A stretch of 64,000 nt of DNA from Uranotaenia lowii (GCF_029784155.1 NC_073693.1:154725442-154789441); one strand, 5' to 3'. Positions 12,332 through 24,372 are shown, counted from the first letter of the stretch. Made by a program: numbers and translations. Notes: generated by a model from the sequence alone, not told the origin.

Positions 12332-12991
12332 CCAGGGATTTGCTGAGGCGGACACTGGCTGCTTTGTTATGGTTTTTTATGTTTCGGAAAACTCTGACAT
12401 CACTGTAGATTTCTATTTTGACACTGTAGATAAGATTTGTTCAATGATTTTTCGTAAGAAAGATCAGTTTTTCTTCAAATAAAAAATTCGTTTCCTGTAG
12501 AAATTTCATATTTTCTATCTGTTTCAAACACAATCAATCTAGTAAAATTTATATCTAGTTGAAAAAAAAACGCTAGTGTGGTACATATCGTTAGATTTCC
12601 ATTTCATTTTGGCTTTAATCTCATTAAGGTACTGCGCAGTCATTGAACATGCTTAATGCTTCTGTTATTCAATATGTTTTTCATATTCCAACATGAGAAA
12701 AAAAAAACTTTCAAAATTGTCGTATTAAAGAATTTTGATTACCTAATTATGAAATGGCCTAGAAGCTATAAAAATGTTAAAATTGTTAACAATGTTCAAA
12801 ATGTAAATAATTGTCCAAACGAGAAACATTTTCAAAAACTAAAAATCTACAGAATCATGCCGGAAATCGTCAAAAATTGGTCTTTATAAACGATTTTGAT
12901 ATTTTGTTTTGTTTTGAATTATTCATAAAGGTCCAATGCTTTTGAAAAACCTCCAACAACTGTAAAAAGCCTCTTTATTTGAAATCTTAGG

Positions 12992-13225
12992 CTAGTGATA
13001 TAGCTCAGTTTGTAAGTCAGTTGCCTCCTGAACCGATGACCGCGAGTTCAAACCCAAGAGTAAACATCGAACACAGTTGTACCGGATAAGTTTTTCAATA
13101 ACTGTCCGTCAACTGATTTTTATGTGTTTTTTTGTTGATATTATTAGGTCGTTTTGAAGATGCATTAGAACGATCTTCAAACCTGAAATTTATACGAAAA
13201 ATAAATGTTAACAACCAACAAGCCC
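12992..13225 (+). mobile_element. tRNA-derived SINE
   Basis: An A box (TAGCTCAGTTTG) at about 13004 and a B box (GAGTTCAAACCC) at about 13044 are spaced as in a tRNA, but the acceptor stem is not complementary. A non-tRNA body of about 150 bp follows, including a stem-loop in which AGGT...TTTGAAGAT pairs with GATCTTCAAACCT, and an A-rich tail with AAATAAATG. The copy is in the sense opposite to bru3 and ends about 140 bp from the large exon's donor site. Family name unknown. Confidence 0.65.
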
Positions 13226-13365
13226 ACTATCCGTCGATTTCGTACAACTTTTTCTACTACTTGATGTAGTGTCAACTCAAGAGCTCAACGAAAAAACTCA
13301 GCTACTAATTAGTACGCACCGATCAGCGAGTGAATACATGAATGAAATGATGGATCTATACTTAC

Positions 13366-14038
13366 GCCCTGGGTAGGTCTGCGGGATGCCGTTGGTGTAG
13401 ACGGCCGCCTCGGAACCGGCCGGCTGTCCGTTGGGGGTTTGCGCCGCCATGTTGAAGGTCGGCATCGTGGGCGACGGTAGCGAGGGGATGGCACCATTCA
13501 CGGGTTGTCCTGAACCTTGAAGCGGAGAAACGACAGTAGGAGAACAGTAATCAGTGGGGCCGTTCAAATGGTGCTGCACCGCCACCGCAGCAGCCGCCGT
13601 CATTGGTGAAATAGCCGCCACGGCCGCTGATGGATGGTGAAGTGGTGAAGTAGTAGTGGTGGTGGTGATGATGTTGTTGGTGGTATTATTATTATTATTG
13701 GTGGTGATGGTGATGGGATGATGGTGTTGGTGATGGTGAGCATTATGAGCATGGTGGTGGGCATTATGAGCATGGTGATGCGGGGCATGATAGTCACCGT
13801 TCAACGCATGAGGTATTTGGGTTGCGAGCGCGGCCATCGGATTGATGTAGGTTCCTTGGGCGGTGGCCGCTGCCATCAGGGCCGCTTGCTGTTGCTGGGC
13901 GTAGGCACCGTAGGGACCGAACTGGTTGAAGACGAACGGAGACAGCAGGTTCATATGACCGGCCATTTGTTGCATACGACGGAGTTGCCTCTCTTTCTCG
14001 GTGTCTGCAAACTTAACCACGAGGCTGGAGGACGCGCC
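13366..14038 (-). CDS. bru3: CELF/Bruno-family RNA-binding protein bru3, large linker exon (224 codons)
   Basis: On the minus strand an acceptor (TCTCTCTGCAG) precedes GGCGCGTCC. The exon opens [17 protein letters not shown], the last strand of RRM2 in this family, and continues [20 protein letters not shown], which is typical of Bruno-3. It closes [12 protein letters not shown] at a GTAAGTAT donor, leaving one base that joins the 10735-10833 exon. The product is expected to be a nuclear/cytoplasmic splicing and translation regulator with three RRMs; here we see the end of RRM2 and most of the RRM2-RRM3 linker. Exon residues about 82-107 are His-rich (HAHNAHHH repeats) and about 108-130 are Asn/Thr homopolymers, coded by near-pure triplet runs (ATTATTATT, GGTGGTGGT on the plus strand). 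An Ala-rich block follows. RRM1 and the RRM2 core exons must lie upstream (higher coordinates) and were not found before 64000. No start codon belongs to this exon. Confidence 0.95.
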
Positions 14039-14999
14039 CTGCAGAGAGAATAAATAAACAAAATTTCAAGCGTTAATTACACGAATCATTCGACACGGTT
14101 GGAGTTTAATTCGCTTGTATAAATCATCGTCTGCTTAAGTGGAGGCTAAACACCGCAACATAATTTATATCCATTTATGATTACTACACGAGATTGCGGT
14201 CGGTAGTTCAAGCTCATTTCCGAGGATGAATGAAAGCGTGTTTGGGGAGCGGGAACTATCCTCGATTTTCTACCCGATGAGGCAAATGAGGCAAAGGAAA
14301 AGGAGTGGTGGGACTTTTTCCGGGAATGATTAATAGAGCCAAAACGGCGCCACAAGTACGAATGTAGACACGACCAGCAGCAACGCCAACAACGGTTGTG
14401 CCTTCACCGTGTAGACTCAGGGTATGTATGTAAACAAAGTCCCTAAAGTTGGTGCTAGTTTGTAGAAGCCGAAAAAACATCAGGCACACGACACGGCACG
14501 GCAAGTTTGGCTTCTTTCTCGGTGTGCCACGGGTGCTCATGGCGTACGCTCCAGGGTTTTAATATCATTTTTAATAAAGTGCTCAGACGTTTTTGTGCTG
14601 CTAGAAACACTAGTGGCAGTAGTAAGTAGGTTCCTACCAAAGCAAAATAAACCGGACAGACCACATTTGGGGCAGGTTGAAAGGTTTCCAAGTGGTGGCA
14701 AAGGATAATTCATGGCACCGGTACAAACAAAGACGACAACGATGTTTTGGCACAATCGTGTCGGATGTCGGATCCAAGGGCCAAGGATGGTGTTTATTTG
14801 TGGATTAATTTTCGGACAATTTAGGTACCTGATATTTGGAGCAACAAATGGATAGGATCTAGGCGATGGGTGATAAGGGTTGGTTAATTTTTCCTTAGTA
14901 GTTGTTTATCGAGAATGAGGTACATTAATTTGTTTCTTTGTTTGCGGTAGACGAGCAGACAGTAATGAAGGTAAGAGAATTAGTTCAATGACATTGACA
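14039..14999 (-). other. bru3 intron upstream of the large exon, proximal part
   Basis: Begins with the polypyrimidine tract and acceptor of the 13366-14038 exon. The rest is unique, moderately GC sequence with overlapping chance frames and no recognised exon. Confidence 0.6.
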
Positions 15000-15045
15000 A
15001 TCCCAAGTAGCACAAATTTAGCCAACCGGCATTGGTGAATTTTAC
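15000..15045 (+). repeat. Single terminus of a CCCAAGTARC-ended element
   Basis: ATCCCAAGTAGCACAAATTT followed by AGCCAACCGGCATTGG closely resembles the left end of the 59523-62278 foldback (ATCCCAAGTAACACAGATTA, then TGCCAACTAGCATTAGG). No matching inverted end was located, so the element is truncated or the partner has diverged. Confidence 0.5.
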
Positions 15046-15208
15046 TTCTGTTGTATTATGATATTTTCAATGCAGCTAGTTTTATTACTGATTATTATCA
15101 GCTCTACAGAATGCCTTAAATTGTACAACCCTTCAATAGACAACTGTTCAAATGTTGTAGAAACAGAGGCGATCTATGTAGATATTTTTGTTTATTTGTT
15201 TGATTTAA

Positions 15209-16085
15209 AGGGTGTTCGGATCAAAAAGTGGTCAACTTAATTTCCCCTTTTGACATTAGGTCTTTAGTATTCAAAATGGTGTCCAAGCAAGAGGAGCTAC
15301 GAATCACAATTTTGTACATGCGTCGTGAAAATCCAAACTTCACGCACGCAAAAAAAAAAAGCAAAATCGTTGAATGTGGCGAAATCAACCGTCACCAAAG
15401 TAATAATAGTGTTCGGGGAACGTATTCCGGCAACTAGAAAGCCGGGATGTGGGGGAAAATCGAAATCCAGGAGCCGCAGTGGCGAATAGAATAGTGAGTG
15501 GCTAGCACTTTCAAGCTAAACTCCAATCACTCCCTTCGAGATGTTACCAATAAGTTGGAAATATCGTCTACAACCCTGCATGGAGCATAAAAACGATCCA
15601 AACTATCGACTTATAAGAAGGTAGTGACCGTTTATTGCAATGAAAAGCAAAACCTTACGGCAAAAACAAGCTCTCGCTATACACGACATTGTTGACAAAG
15701 TTTGATTGCGTGGTAATGGACGACGAAATTCACGCCAAGGCAGACTTCAGGCAGCACAAGAGTTCTAAATATACAGCAACCGGAAAAGGAAAGCTATCTG
15801 TACCAGTTGCTTGAAAAGCTACATTTTTGTTGCAATCGGGACCTTCAACCAGGAGATTTCCGTGAAAGAGTGTCTTCAAAAGCATTCGGTGCTTTTCCTG
15901 AAGAACACCAGAACTTCGCCCAATTGGAAAATATTGGGCGATAGTTAAGCAAAACCTTAAGAAGACTCAAAAAACTTTTAGCAGTGAGAAGCAGTTCAAA
16001 GCAAACTGGCGCTCGGCGGCAAAGAAAGTAGATAAGGTGACTGTACAAAATTTGATGGCAGGCGTCAAACTAGCAGGCGCAAGGC
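15209..16085 (+). pseudogene. Decayed mariner-type (ITmD37E-like) transposase, copy 1
   Basis: A start at 15276 gives MVSKQEELRITILYMRREN, a mariner-like N-terminus. It is followed in broken frames by pieces matching the helix-turn-helix and catalytic regions: VVMDDEIHAKADF near 15710 (first catalytic Asp), then RTPELRPIGKYWAIVK near 15905 and a C-terminal GVKLAG-like end near 16065. An A9 run at about 15350 breaks the first frame, several stops follow, the region with the second catalytic Asp appears deleted, and the third catalytic position reads Gly instead of Glu. The copy is dead. No inverted terminal repeat pair was found. Assignment to ITmD37E rather than another Tc1/mariner branch leans on copy 2. 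Confidence 0.72.
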
Positions 16086-16250
16086 GAAAAAAAAACCTTG
16101 ACAAACCCGTTTTCGAACTTGAAAATATAGTTTAATTTGAAATTTTTGTTTAATTTTCCAAAAAATGTGATCAAAACCGGGCAAAATCGGAGCAGTTTTT
16201 GCAACATCCGGGCAACCGGGCCTGACCGGATCTGTAATGCTTTATAGTAC
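16070..16250 (+). repeat. CCGGGCA-family interspersed repeat, copy 2
   Basis: Shares TTTAATTTTCCAAAAAATGTG, CCGGGCAAAATC and ACATCCGGGCAACCGGGCC-type segments with the copies at 7835 and 17380 (each quoted in part). It directly abuts the end of the decayed transposase. Confidence 0.5.
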
Positions 16251-17165
16251 ACCTTCAAATAAATTCAGCTATTCCTAAATGATTTCAAACCCTTTTTAAT
16301 AATATTTGTTTAGTTTTTGTCCGCTCATTGAAAAATTTAACGGATCCAGGAATGAAGCCATTGCTGTAGTCATAAATAGTGTCTCCTATCGATGAAAAAC
16401 AATAAGGTGTGATTTTTCATGAAGTTTACAATGAATTTTATGGATTGTTGTGATTTCTGTTTTCCCGTTACTCAACATTGAAGCAAAAATTCCGAAAACA
16501 TGCTTTAGGAATATAGCTTAGGGTAACCATATCGTTCAACTCCAATAAGTGGACATTGAGAAGTATTTTCTTAATTGTAAAGGCAAACGCCATTTGTTCA
16601 AAATCATGATGTTTTTGGTCAATAAACACCGCCAATCCTGTGAGAGATGTGCTGGTGTGATAGACTTGGACTACATGTTCGAAGTATATCTTTACCAAAA
16701 GCTATTGATCTTCGTCTATAATTCTTTATATTTTCATATTTTCCTAACTATTTCCTTTTCTCTTAAAAAAAGTGAAATGAACTAAAAGTAAACAAACTAT
16801 TGTAAAAAAAACAAAACGAGTTTGGCTCCTTAAAGCCTAAAGGTATGAGCCGTTTCAAATAAAGAATTTGAAAAAAAACACAGGGGGGGGGGTCGAAAAT
16901 GATCGAAAATTGCGTTACGTAATATTTGAACGGCCCCTCACCAATTCTCTGATTTTTGAAATCAAATATTGGCAACCCTGTGTAGGGGGGTTGATGTTAG
17001 GTTGTCAGAATTTTTTTTGCAGGATTTTGCCGGGCCATTTTAAACAAAAACTTGGCAAAATTCGACTATTTGATTTCAAAACCAAAAGTATGTACCGGCA
17101 TTATCCAGGCCAATTCTGTAAAATCCCAGACTACTATTTGTTGTGAGCCTACTTGGTTGAACATT
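16251..17165. other. Intronic sequence with weak repeat traces
   Basis: No gene recognised. A segment at about 16885-16945 (a G run, then GCGTTACGTAATATTTGAAC) looks like a fragment of a dispersed repeat, and 17000-17120 has another weak match to the CCGGGCA family (TTGCCGGGCC, TTATCCAGGCC). Confidence 0.4.
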
Positions 17166-17300
17166 TTTACTGAATCAAAGCAATCGAAAGATTCCCTTGA
17201 ATTCAACCACGGTAAATGAAATGTTCGAAATACCGGTATCTGAACATTTGATTACCGTGGTTTAATTCAAGGGAATCATCGATTGCTTTGATTCAGCAAA
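17166..17300. repeat. Near-perfect 125-bp palindrome (hairpin)
   Basis: The left half (17171-17234) and right half (17235-17295) are inverted copies with only a few mismatches and small indels and no spacer; the centre is ATACCGGTAT. Outer arms begin TGAATCAAAGCAATCGA on each strand. It could be a tiny miniature element or the template of a long hairpin RNA. There is no coding potential and no visible target duplication. Confidence 0.9.
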
Positions 17301-17379
17301 ACCCAGGAATTACTCAAAAAATCATCAAAACTCATTGACAGATTTTAAATTGTATTTCCACAAAAACATTCATGATATT

Positions 17380-17570
17380 TTTTATAAAACTTGTTAAAAA
17401 AAATTTAGCTTCAGAACTCTACAATACAATTTGTTTTTTTTTTGTTTGATTTGCCAAATAATGTGAATATATCTGGGCATTTTTCATTAAAATGCGGACC
17501 CGACTGTTCGCAAATTCTGTATTAAATATCCGAGCGAACTTGGATAAAATCGGGAAACCTAAGATTAGTG
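17380..17570 (+). repeat. CCGGGCA-family interspersed repeat, copy 3 (diverged)
   Basis: Retains TTTGCCAAATAATGTGAATA, TCTGGGCA and GGATAAAATCGGGAAACC-like landmarks of the family. It is more decayed than the copies near 7835 and 16080. Confidence 0.45.
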
Positions 17571-18304
17571 AAATGTGTGTTTTAAAAAATATGTTTTCTG
17601 AGTCTGGGGATAACGTTGAATAAATTAGCTAATAAATATCCAACTGAGATTATTTTTTCTTTGCTTTCCAACCGTGACCACAAAAAATTAAGACAGTTGT
17701 GTGAATCTGTAATTTTTCAATCAATCGTCAAAAATTTTTCAACCGCAGCGGTTAAAATCGGAGAAATGTATTGTGCAGTTGCCTCAATTTGACACATTAA
17801 GGCATCATTAGTTATGAACTATGAACACGGTTTTTTTTTGAATATTGTTAACAGTTTTTTTCAATATTTTTTTTATCTACATTTGTTCTAAGTTTTCGAA
17901 CATCCTTATTTTGAGTACAGTTACGCAAAACTTTTGCATCCAAATTATGCTCGCTTGAAAGGAATGGAAAGGAAAGAGAAATTTCATGCTGGATCTGGTA
18001 AATCACTTAAGCGTGATTCAAAATTATGTATATCAGGGAAGGAGTTCCTAATTTAGCGTGTGTTCCTATAAGCGTTGGGCGTTGGGCAGTACCAAGTCAT
18101 AGGAGGGCCATGGAACAATAAGAACCTTCAAGGTTTTGATTTCGGAACAAAAACTTTTTTTCAAACAAACTTTTACGACAACCATATTTATGTCTGATTT
18201 GACGCATACTTCTAGCTATGTTGCCAATTTTTTTAAAGAACACATAAGTCTCATAAATTATCTATTTATATCTATTTGTAAATGCTTTTGGTTTTCTGAC
18301 CTGG
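17571..18304. other. Intronic stretch, nothing recognised
   Basis: AT-rich, with no conserved frame and no clear repeat. Confidence 0.5.
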
Positions 18305-18550
18305 TTCTGGTTTTAAGTAATCTGGTAGCACTGCTACTCGCAGAGAGAACAACAAAATTGTTTTCTTACTTGAATTTCGCGCGGTAGAACAAATTTGCAA
18401 ACATGGCGGATTCTTTATCATATCCGTTTTATACCGACTTTAAGCGACCATTTTTACGATCGTTTACTTATTTGGGAGGAATTGCGATTCGCATTAACGT
18501 TATTAGCGACTTAATCTATCATTTCTAATGCGATTTTATGTTTGCTGGGT
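18305..18550 (+). repeat. Single arm related to the 7384-8345 foldback
   Basis: Has GCACTGCTACTCGCAGAGAG, CATGGCGGATTC, ACCGACTTTAAGCGACC and a GCGACTTAATCTATCATTTC inner end, in the same order as the left arm at 7384-7621. No inverted partner was found nearby, so this is a solo arm or half element. Confidence 0.65.
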
Positions 18551-19039
18551 TGAAACAGTAAGAAAAAAATATTCACATCTTTGAAACTTTATGAATTACC
18601 CTAAAATTATTCCAATCAAAATGACCGCCAGTAGTTGTTGTGAAAGTTTGTCCAAGACATCGAACAGTTCATCAAACTTGAGGGGGAGGTGGTCATTTCT
18701 GGACCACGCTTTAGAGACCTGACTGAACTAGCTGATACAATTTTCAACAAATCTATTTCAAATATATAGGCAAATAAATCATGTAACAAATAGATCTATT
18801 TTATCAATCTGTAGGAGAAAAATTCATGAAGGACTTGAAGCATCCTTCATTTAGCATTGGAACTAACTTTTGGTCATATTGTGGCGCTCCTGGTGGACAG
18901 ATTTGGAAGTTCTTTGCCCCCACGTGTCGAGAACTTTGTCTACATTTAACATGGAAGTCGAAAAAAGGAACAAAATTGTGCACAGTTTTTTGGAAAATCC
19001 ATTGTGGTCTGCATCTATTTAGGCTAGCTAAACTAGGCA
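18551..19039. other. Intronic stretch preceding transposase copy 2
   Basis: An open frame at 18826-19098 runs into the start of transposase similarity (KFYMAMARGDI) but is otherwise unrecognised. It may be decayed element sequence. Confidence 0.4.
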
Positions 19040-19577
19040 GACATCGGACATCTCAAAGGTCAAAATTTTACATGGCAATGGCTCGGGGGGATATTTAAAT
19101 TTGTTTTTGCCGACAAATTCGTACGAATATTTATGATTCGGAAGAGTTTTTGCAGCTGTGGCAAAAAACCGAAAGTTTGCGTTACACATCAGACAATGAC
19201 GTCGGAGCTATGCCAAAAAGAGAGTCTCCAAAAACGATATTTGCCTTTCATTCGATCCCATGACTATCCCGTAATCTTTTGGCTAGATTTGGCAAGCTGT
19301 CATTACAGCAAATTCGTTCAAGAACGGTATACAGATAAGAGGGTCCAGTTTGTTACGAAAAACCTTAACCAACCAAACTGCTTCCAGTTCCGCCTTTTTG
19401 AGAAATATTTGGCAATCATGAAGATTCAAGGCAAAGGGAAAGGTTGTCAGAGACATCAATCAGATGAAGACCTGGTGGAATAAGATAGCTAAATCGATGG
19501 ACGAAGAAGGTGTGCGCCGCCTAACAAGCCGTGTTACAGGAAAAATTCGAAAATTCCTTCGAAACCATGAAGAATAG
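19040..19577 (+). pseudogene. Decayed ITmD37E-like transposase, copy 2 (catalytic half)
   Basis: Reads FYMAMARGDI, then after a frameshift FKFVFADKFVRIFMI near 19095, TMTSELCQKESLQKRYLPF near 19193, FWLDLASCHYSKFVQ near 19278 (second catalytic Asp) and FRLFEKYLAIMK near 19395 (catalytic Glu). The C-terminal part continues in another frame through WWNKIAKSMDEEGVRRL to a stop near 19575. Thirty-seven residues separate Asp and Glu, the DD37E spacing of the ITmD37E family known from mosquitoes. The N-terminal half and first Asp are missing and there are at least two frameshifts, so it is inactive. Confidence 0.8.
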
Positions 19578-22500
19578 TTTTATCCGTATTTTCTCTTTAC
19601 AGTATGCTACATTTGTATAAAAAAGATCTTGAATTCAAAAATAAATAACTGAAATACAGGCAATTGGTTTTGTTCGAATTCTATCTGAAGCAAGCTTTAT
19701 GATTTTTTTTGAATATTTTGTTGCTGGATGAAAACCCTGTGGAATCTAATAAAAAATTACTGACATCGAAGAAAAAATCCACTGTTATATTAGAATTTAG
19801 AAAAAAAAACAAATGAACTACAATAAAAAACTTCCGTTACATTTTCAAATTGTTGCCAAAAATCAATTCACTAAATGATTTTTCCAGATGTTCTCATGTA
19901 TATCCCAAATCCATACAATTTGTCCGGTTCGGTTCACCCATAAATATGCAAGAAGCCTACTCCCGGCTTCATGAATGGTGCGAGAAGACCCATTGGCCGA
20001 TTTGCCAACAATTGTATGGAACCACTTGTTGGAGTTTTGTACCAGCAGGCAAGCAAGTAAGCCAACATGATGTCGGCAGTTGTTGCTTTCTTTCTTTTCA
20101 ATCCGGACTCCCCTTGTTCTCGACCAACCTAGGAGCATAAAATCAGAAAAGCATCAGCCAAAAATCGAGAGAAACCGACTTTCGGCAAGCAGAAGCAACA
20201 GCAGAAAGTGAAGAAAAAAAACTAAAACTATAAAAGTGGTAGTTCCGGCGGCCAAATGGAAATGTTCCTCATTCCTAGCTGGTCCTTATACATTTTACCC
20301 TCTCTCTTTCCTTTTGTAGGCTGGCATGTTTCTGACTGCCATTCGGGTTGGGGCCAGGAGAAAAAAACACTATCAACCCCAAAAAACTGTTGCATGTTCA
20401 GGAAAGTTTTTTTTTCTGTTCTACTATGCCTGTCTCTCCAGTTTGTTCATTTTCTATCAATCTTTTTTTTTCGAGTTCTGGGTTTTGCAACCGGGTTTTT
20501 GAGCCAAAATCAGTCAACCGAAACCGAAGGCCGCCGGAAGCACGAGCACACACCTGATGAATTTGCCTTTTGCCTTCCGTGTTCACGAAAGGACGTTGAT
20601 GATGATGATGATGATGATCCGACACATAATTGAGCTGACAAATGATGGAGTCAACTTTCCGGGAGTTAACTGGTAGGTGGTCGTTGTTCATTCTGTCCTT
20701 TTCGTTGATTCTTTGTAGAATGGGGGAAGGCTCTTCATTTTCGGACAGGTTAACAATCAATGAAAAATACCTCTCGACGATAAGCTAGGTGGTACTTTCT
20801 TGCAATACGCGCATCCACACAATGAACTTACTGGGGAGCTATTAATAATGGGTGACTATTTCCGCTTCCAGGCCGACACTTGAAGGCGTTCTCGTCTTCT
20901 GGTGGGGAGCCCGATTGAATCCATAGCAAAGATGGAGGACAACGTTCCTTAGAGTGGAATCGAGGAAACGGAAAGACACTCCCAACTAATGTTCTCCACA
21001 GCAATGGGGGCCGTTATTCCATGGCAGCTCAGAGGCCAAAAGGGCAAAACGGTGAGGCGATAAATTATGAGATATGATATTTCCATTGTTGGATGGAAGT
21101 CGTGGAAGAAAATTGAGCCGTTATTGATTGCGATGATGGGTTGTTCTTGGGGATGAATGAGGGAAGGTCCTCCCCCAATTCAAACACTTCAGCAACGAGA
21201 AAGTGATGCCCCAGCCCAGCAGTGATTAATTGAAAATAGGTCGACCTGGCTTTGGACGAATTTGTACACAACAAACGAGAAGAAACCCAGTCAGTTGTCA
21301 ACTGACTGTGTGAGTGTGGGGAGACTAATTGATTTCTTGAGGACCTTTGCGGCAGTTCAAGTGGTTCTCCTTCGGCTGGATATCAAGTGGCAGGACATTC
21401 TTCACGAGACCCCAGGTTGCGTATTTGCTGAGGGAGTTGAGTAATGGCATTCTGTTGCTTGCTTGCTTGTCTGATGGAGGTGGAAATCGACGCCTGATAA
21501 ATGCATTTCCGGGTTGACCTTTAACATTGATAGTGTTAACAATTTATACATGTCTTGAGAAAACTTTCAAATAACAATGGGCAAACTTGAAATATTGAAA
21601 ATCCGTAGATTGATGACGATGGTATGGTGGAAAATTCAATGGAATTCTATTATAGAAAAAAAACCTGTAATTCTTAAATCGGTTTTCGTTACAGCATTAT
21701 CAAGGATTACGTTTCCCACCTTAAGTATTCGGTTCTAAGAAGAGTTTTTGATGGCTGATTGAGATCATCCGTAGGCTGAACATGTTCAGTCAAAACCATT
21801 GCTAAGTAAGTCTATCTCATGCAACCAAATGTTCCATATCTACTTAAATCAGTGCATCCTCAAGTTCGAATTTATCTGAGAAAAGTTTCTGAAAAACCTA
21901 GAGCCGAATTTTCGCGAATGCGAGTTGAAAGTTGTCTTCATTGAACACGAATGCTACGGAAAGTTCCTCGGAAAGCCTTCTTCGTGGCATCATAAATTTC
22001 AAAAGAGAACAAACATCATAAAATGGCGTATAATCTTTTAATCATTTTTTGTTGTATCGAAATTGATCAAAAAACAATTTTTATTAAAATTCTAACTAAG
22101 AACAACCTTAAGCTAACTTGGAAAGAATTGTGTTTGGAAAGGTTTAAATTCTTCACTTTAGAAAGTTTGAACAACTGTAATTACTTACCAGGAATTAATT
22201 CTCTTACACCTTGTTATAAATCCAATGAAAATATTTTTCTTATTCCTAAATTTATGGAAAACATTAGAAAAAATAAAATCGGCCAGACGATGAAGAAAAA
22301 AGTTATTATTGAATAACCAGTAATCTCTTAAATTCATTGTTTTGAATTGAAATGTAAGATTCATTTTCCATTTCTAGAAAATGAGATTTTTAAAATCTTA
22401 AAATCCAGTCCAAAACTGTTGAAATAGACTTATTTTTCTGAAGAAATGCTTTTTGCGGTCGGTCAAGTGGTTTTTGAGATAGCGTCCAATACAAAATTGA

Positions 22501-24198
22501 CCAATGACAATTTTTTTTTGCGCAGGATCGAAACAAATCCAGGGAAGTACCAGAGACTCAAAAACAGCTGGAAATCATTTTTTTCAGCAAAACTTATTTG
22601 GTAAATCATATAAGGAGTCCACGAGGATCAAACAGTGAGTTAAAATTTGAAAAATATTGACGGTGATTGATTTTATGAAGTTAAGGAATGTGACATGTTT
22701 GATCAAGCGCTTTTTGAAAATTTCAAAAGGTGTAGTGATAAAAGACTCATAAATAGGCCTGACTCAACTTCTACAAGGTGAAAAAGCTGCATACCGGTAC
22801 AGTAAATAAAATAAAGTGATCAAATCGCGCGCAAAATATGCACCATCCATATTTTGTGGGAAGAAGTGGGAAGAAATTTAAAAAAAATGTAATGGATAGC
22901 GAAACGAACTCTTTAGCGTGCAGAAAGCAGGTTTCCAGCCAAAAACTTTTCGTTGATAAGTCTCGTCTGGATGTTCCGGAAAACAAGGGAAAAAGCCTAG
23001 TGCTTGAGGAGGCTGATTATCTATTAAAACTGCAATTCAGTCGGTTTTTCATAACGATTGACACGATGAATGGCTAAATATTCTACGAAGACTGCCTCCG
23101 AATTCGACCGTTTTCCTTCACAAATTTAATTCTCTATTTCGGCTGGATCTTGAGTAGTGCCTTTACGTTAAAACTATTTTTGTGCCAAAGGAGGACAAAC
23201 GGCTAATTTTGTCATAACTTCTACCAAATTCTAAATTCTGAGTAATCTTGAAGGTCAAGCGTCAGGAAACTGAAAATTTTATCAACAATAGCCTTGATTC
23301 ATGCACACGAAAGTTATTCACAAAACAAAGTGTTGCATTTTTTTCGAATACACTCCTTATTTAATTCCTTAAATAACAAAATGTATGACTTCATTAACTT
23401 TGATTTATTTTTTTGAACCATTTCTATACGCGTTCGTTTTAAAATTAAATTTATGATCACTGGAATTCCGTTACATTCATTTTCTGGGTATGACAATGGA
23501 GTTTTCAAAAATGTTATTCTTGTTTTCTTTCTCTGATTTGGACATTAACTTTTTTTTTAAATCAGAAATCATAACCTACAAAATATAACGCTTCCATCAT
23601 TGTCGATACTAATAAAAATTAACATAATACAAAACAAACTTATGCTAACTAAATCTTGAAATTGTTGAAACCTGGCCATCGGTAATTTAATATGATTCGT
23701 TTTGTAGTAAATATTTTGTTTTGATCAAAGTTTCAATGCAGCACTTCAATTGCAAGACTCTATAAAGAATGCTTTTTATTCACATTGGTGGTTCTATTTT
23801 CGATTATTTTATGAACAGCTTTTTTGGACGTATGTAGACAATTTTTCCGGAAAGCGTTTATTTTATGTTTAAGTGTATAGTTTGGGATAAAAGTCACCCT
23901 TCAAAAAATTGGAGAGTGACAAGACCGACCGACTTTTTTTTTACACTTTTCCTTATCGATTTTCTCATTTTTCTCACCTTCATTCAAACGTCCAGCTTTT
24001 CTACCATTTTCTTCGCCAAAATGCAATGTTTTTAACACACGCGATACAACGCGATCCGTCTTTCACTAAATTACCAACTCAGCTCTCGAAAATTAGAAGT
24101 TTTCGAATTACATGCAGCGATGCCACATTGAAATCGGTATTTTCAAGCCCGAAAAAATCAGTATTCGGTATGAAAATTCGGTATCGAATTTTAAATAC
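19578..24198. other. Intronic sequence without a recognised gene
   Basis: Long unique or heavily decayed intron. Small frames (for example 20256-20633, 22023-22316, 22838-23077) show no family motif and are shadowed by frames on the other strand. A (GAT)n microsatellite lies at 20598-20618. Segments near 20900-21450 are GC-richer but not coding by eye. Confidence 0.5.
20598..20618. repeat. (GAT)n microsatellite
   Basis: Seven GAT triplets. They give an Asp run in one frame and a His run on the other strand, both within chance frames. Confidence 0.9.
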
Positions 24199-24372
24199 AG
24201 CGAATGCGCCAACATCACGGTTTCGAGAAAAACGCGTTCAAAGTTTGACAGCTCCGTAAGCTCCCAGCAAAAATTTTATTTTGTTTTCTTTATTTCTCGA
24301 AAACGAAATAATCTACCGAACGTATTTTAACACCCAGCTGATAACTCCATTTGTTTACATTTGGCGCATTCG
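24199..24372. repeat. Short inverted repeat GCGAATGCGCCAA
   Basis: GCGAATGCGCCAA at about 24200 recurs inverted as TTGGCGCATTCGC at about 24360. ATCGGTATT motifs lie outside both arms (24136 and 24404). It may be the remnant of a miniature element; the ends are not defined. Confidence 0.5.

Larger units (their letters stand above)
10834..13365 (-). other. bru3 intron between the two visible exons
   Basis: A 2.5-kb intron bounded by donor GTAAGTAT (at 13365 reading down) and acceptor TACGTAG (at 10834). It holds the 1.2-kb AAAATTGTC satellite and a tRNA-derived SINE. Degenerate echoes of the nonamer (GTTAACAATGTTCAAAATG-like) occur around 12770-12840. No other coding signal is seen. Confidence 0.8.

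Noticed and set aside
13718..14053. 111-codon plus frame opposite the bru3 exon
   Set aside because: Shadow of the bru3 coding sequence, rich in Met/Val from the His triplets on the other strand.
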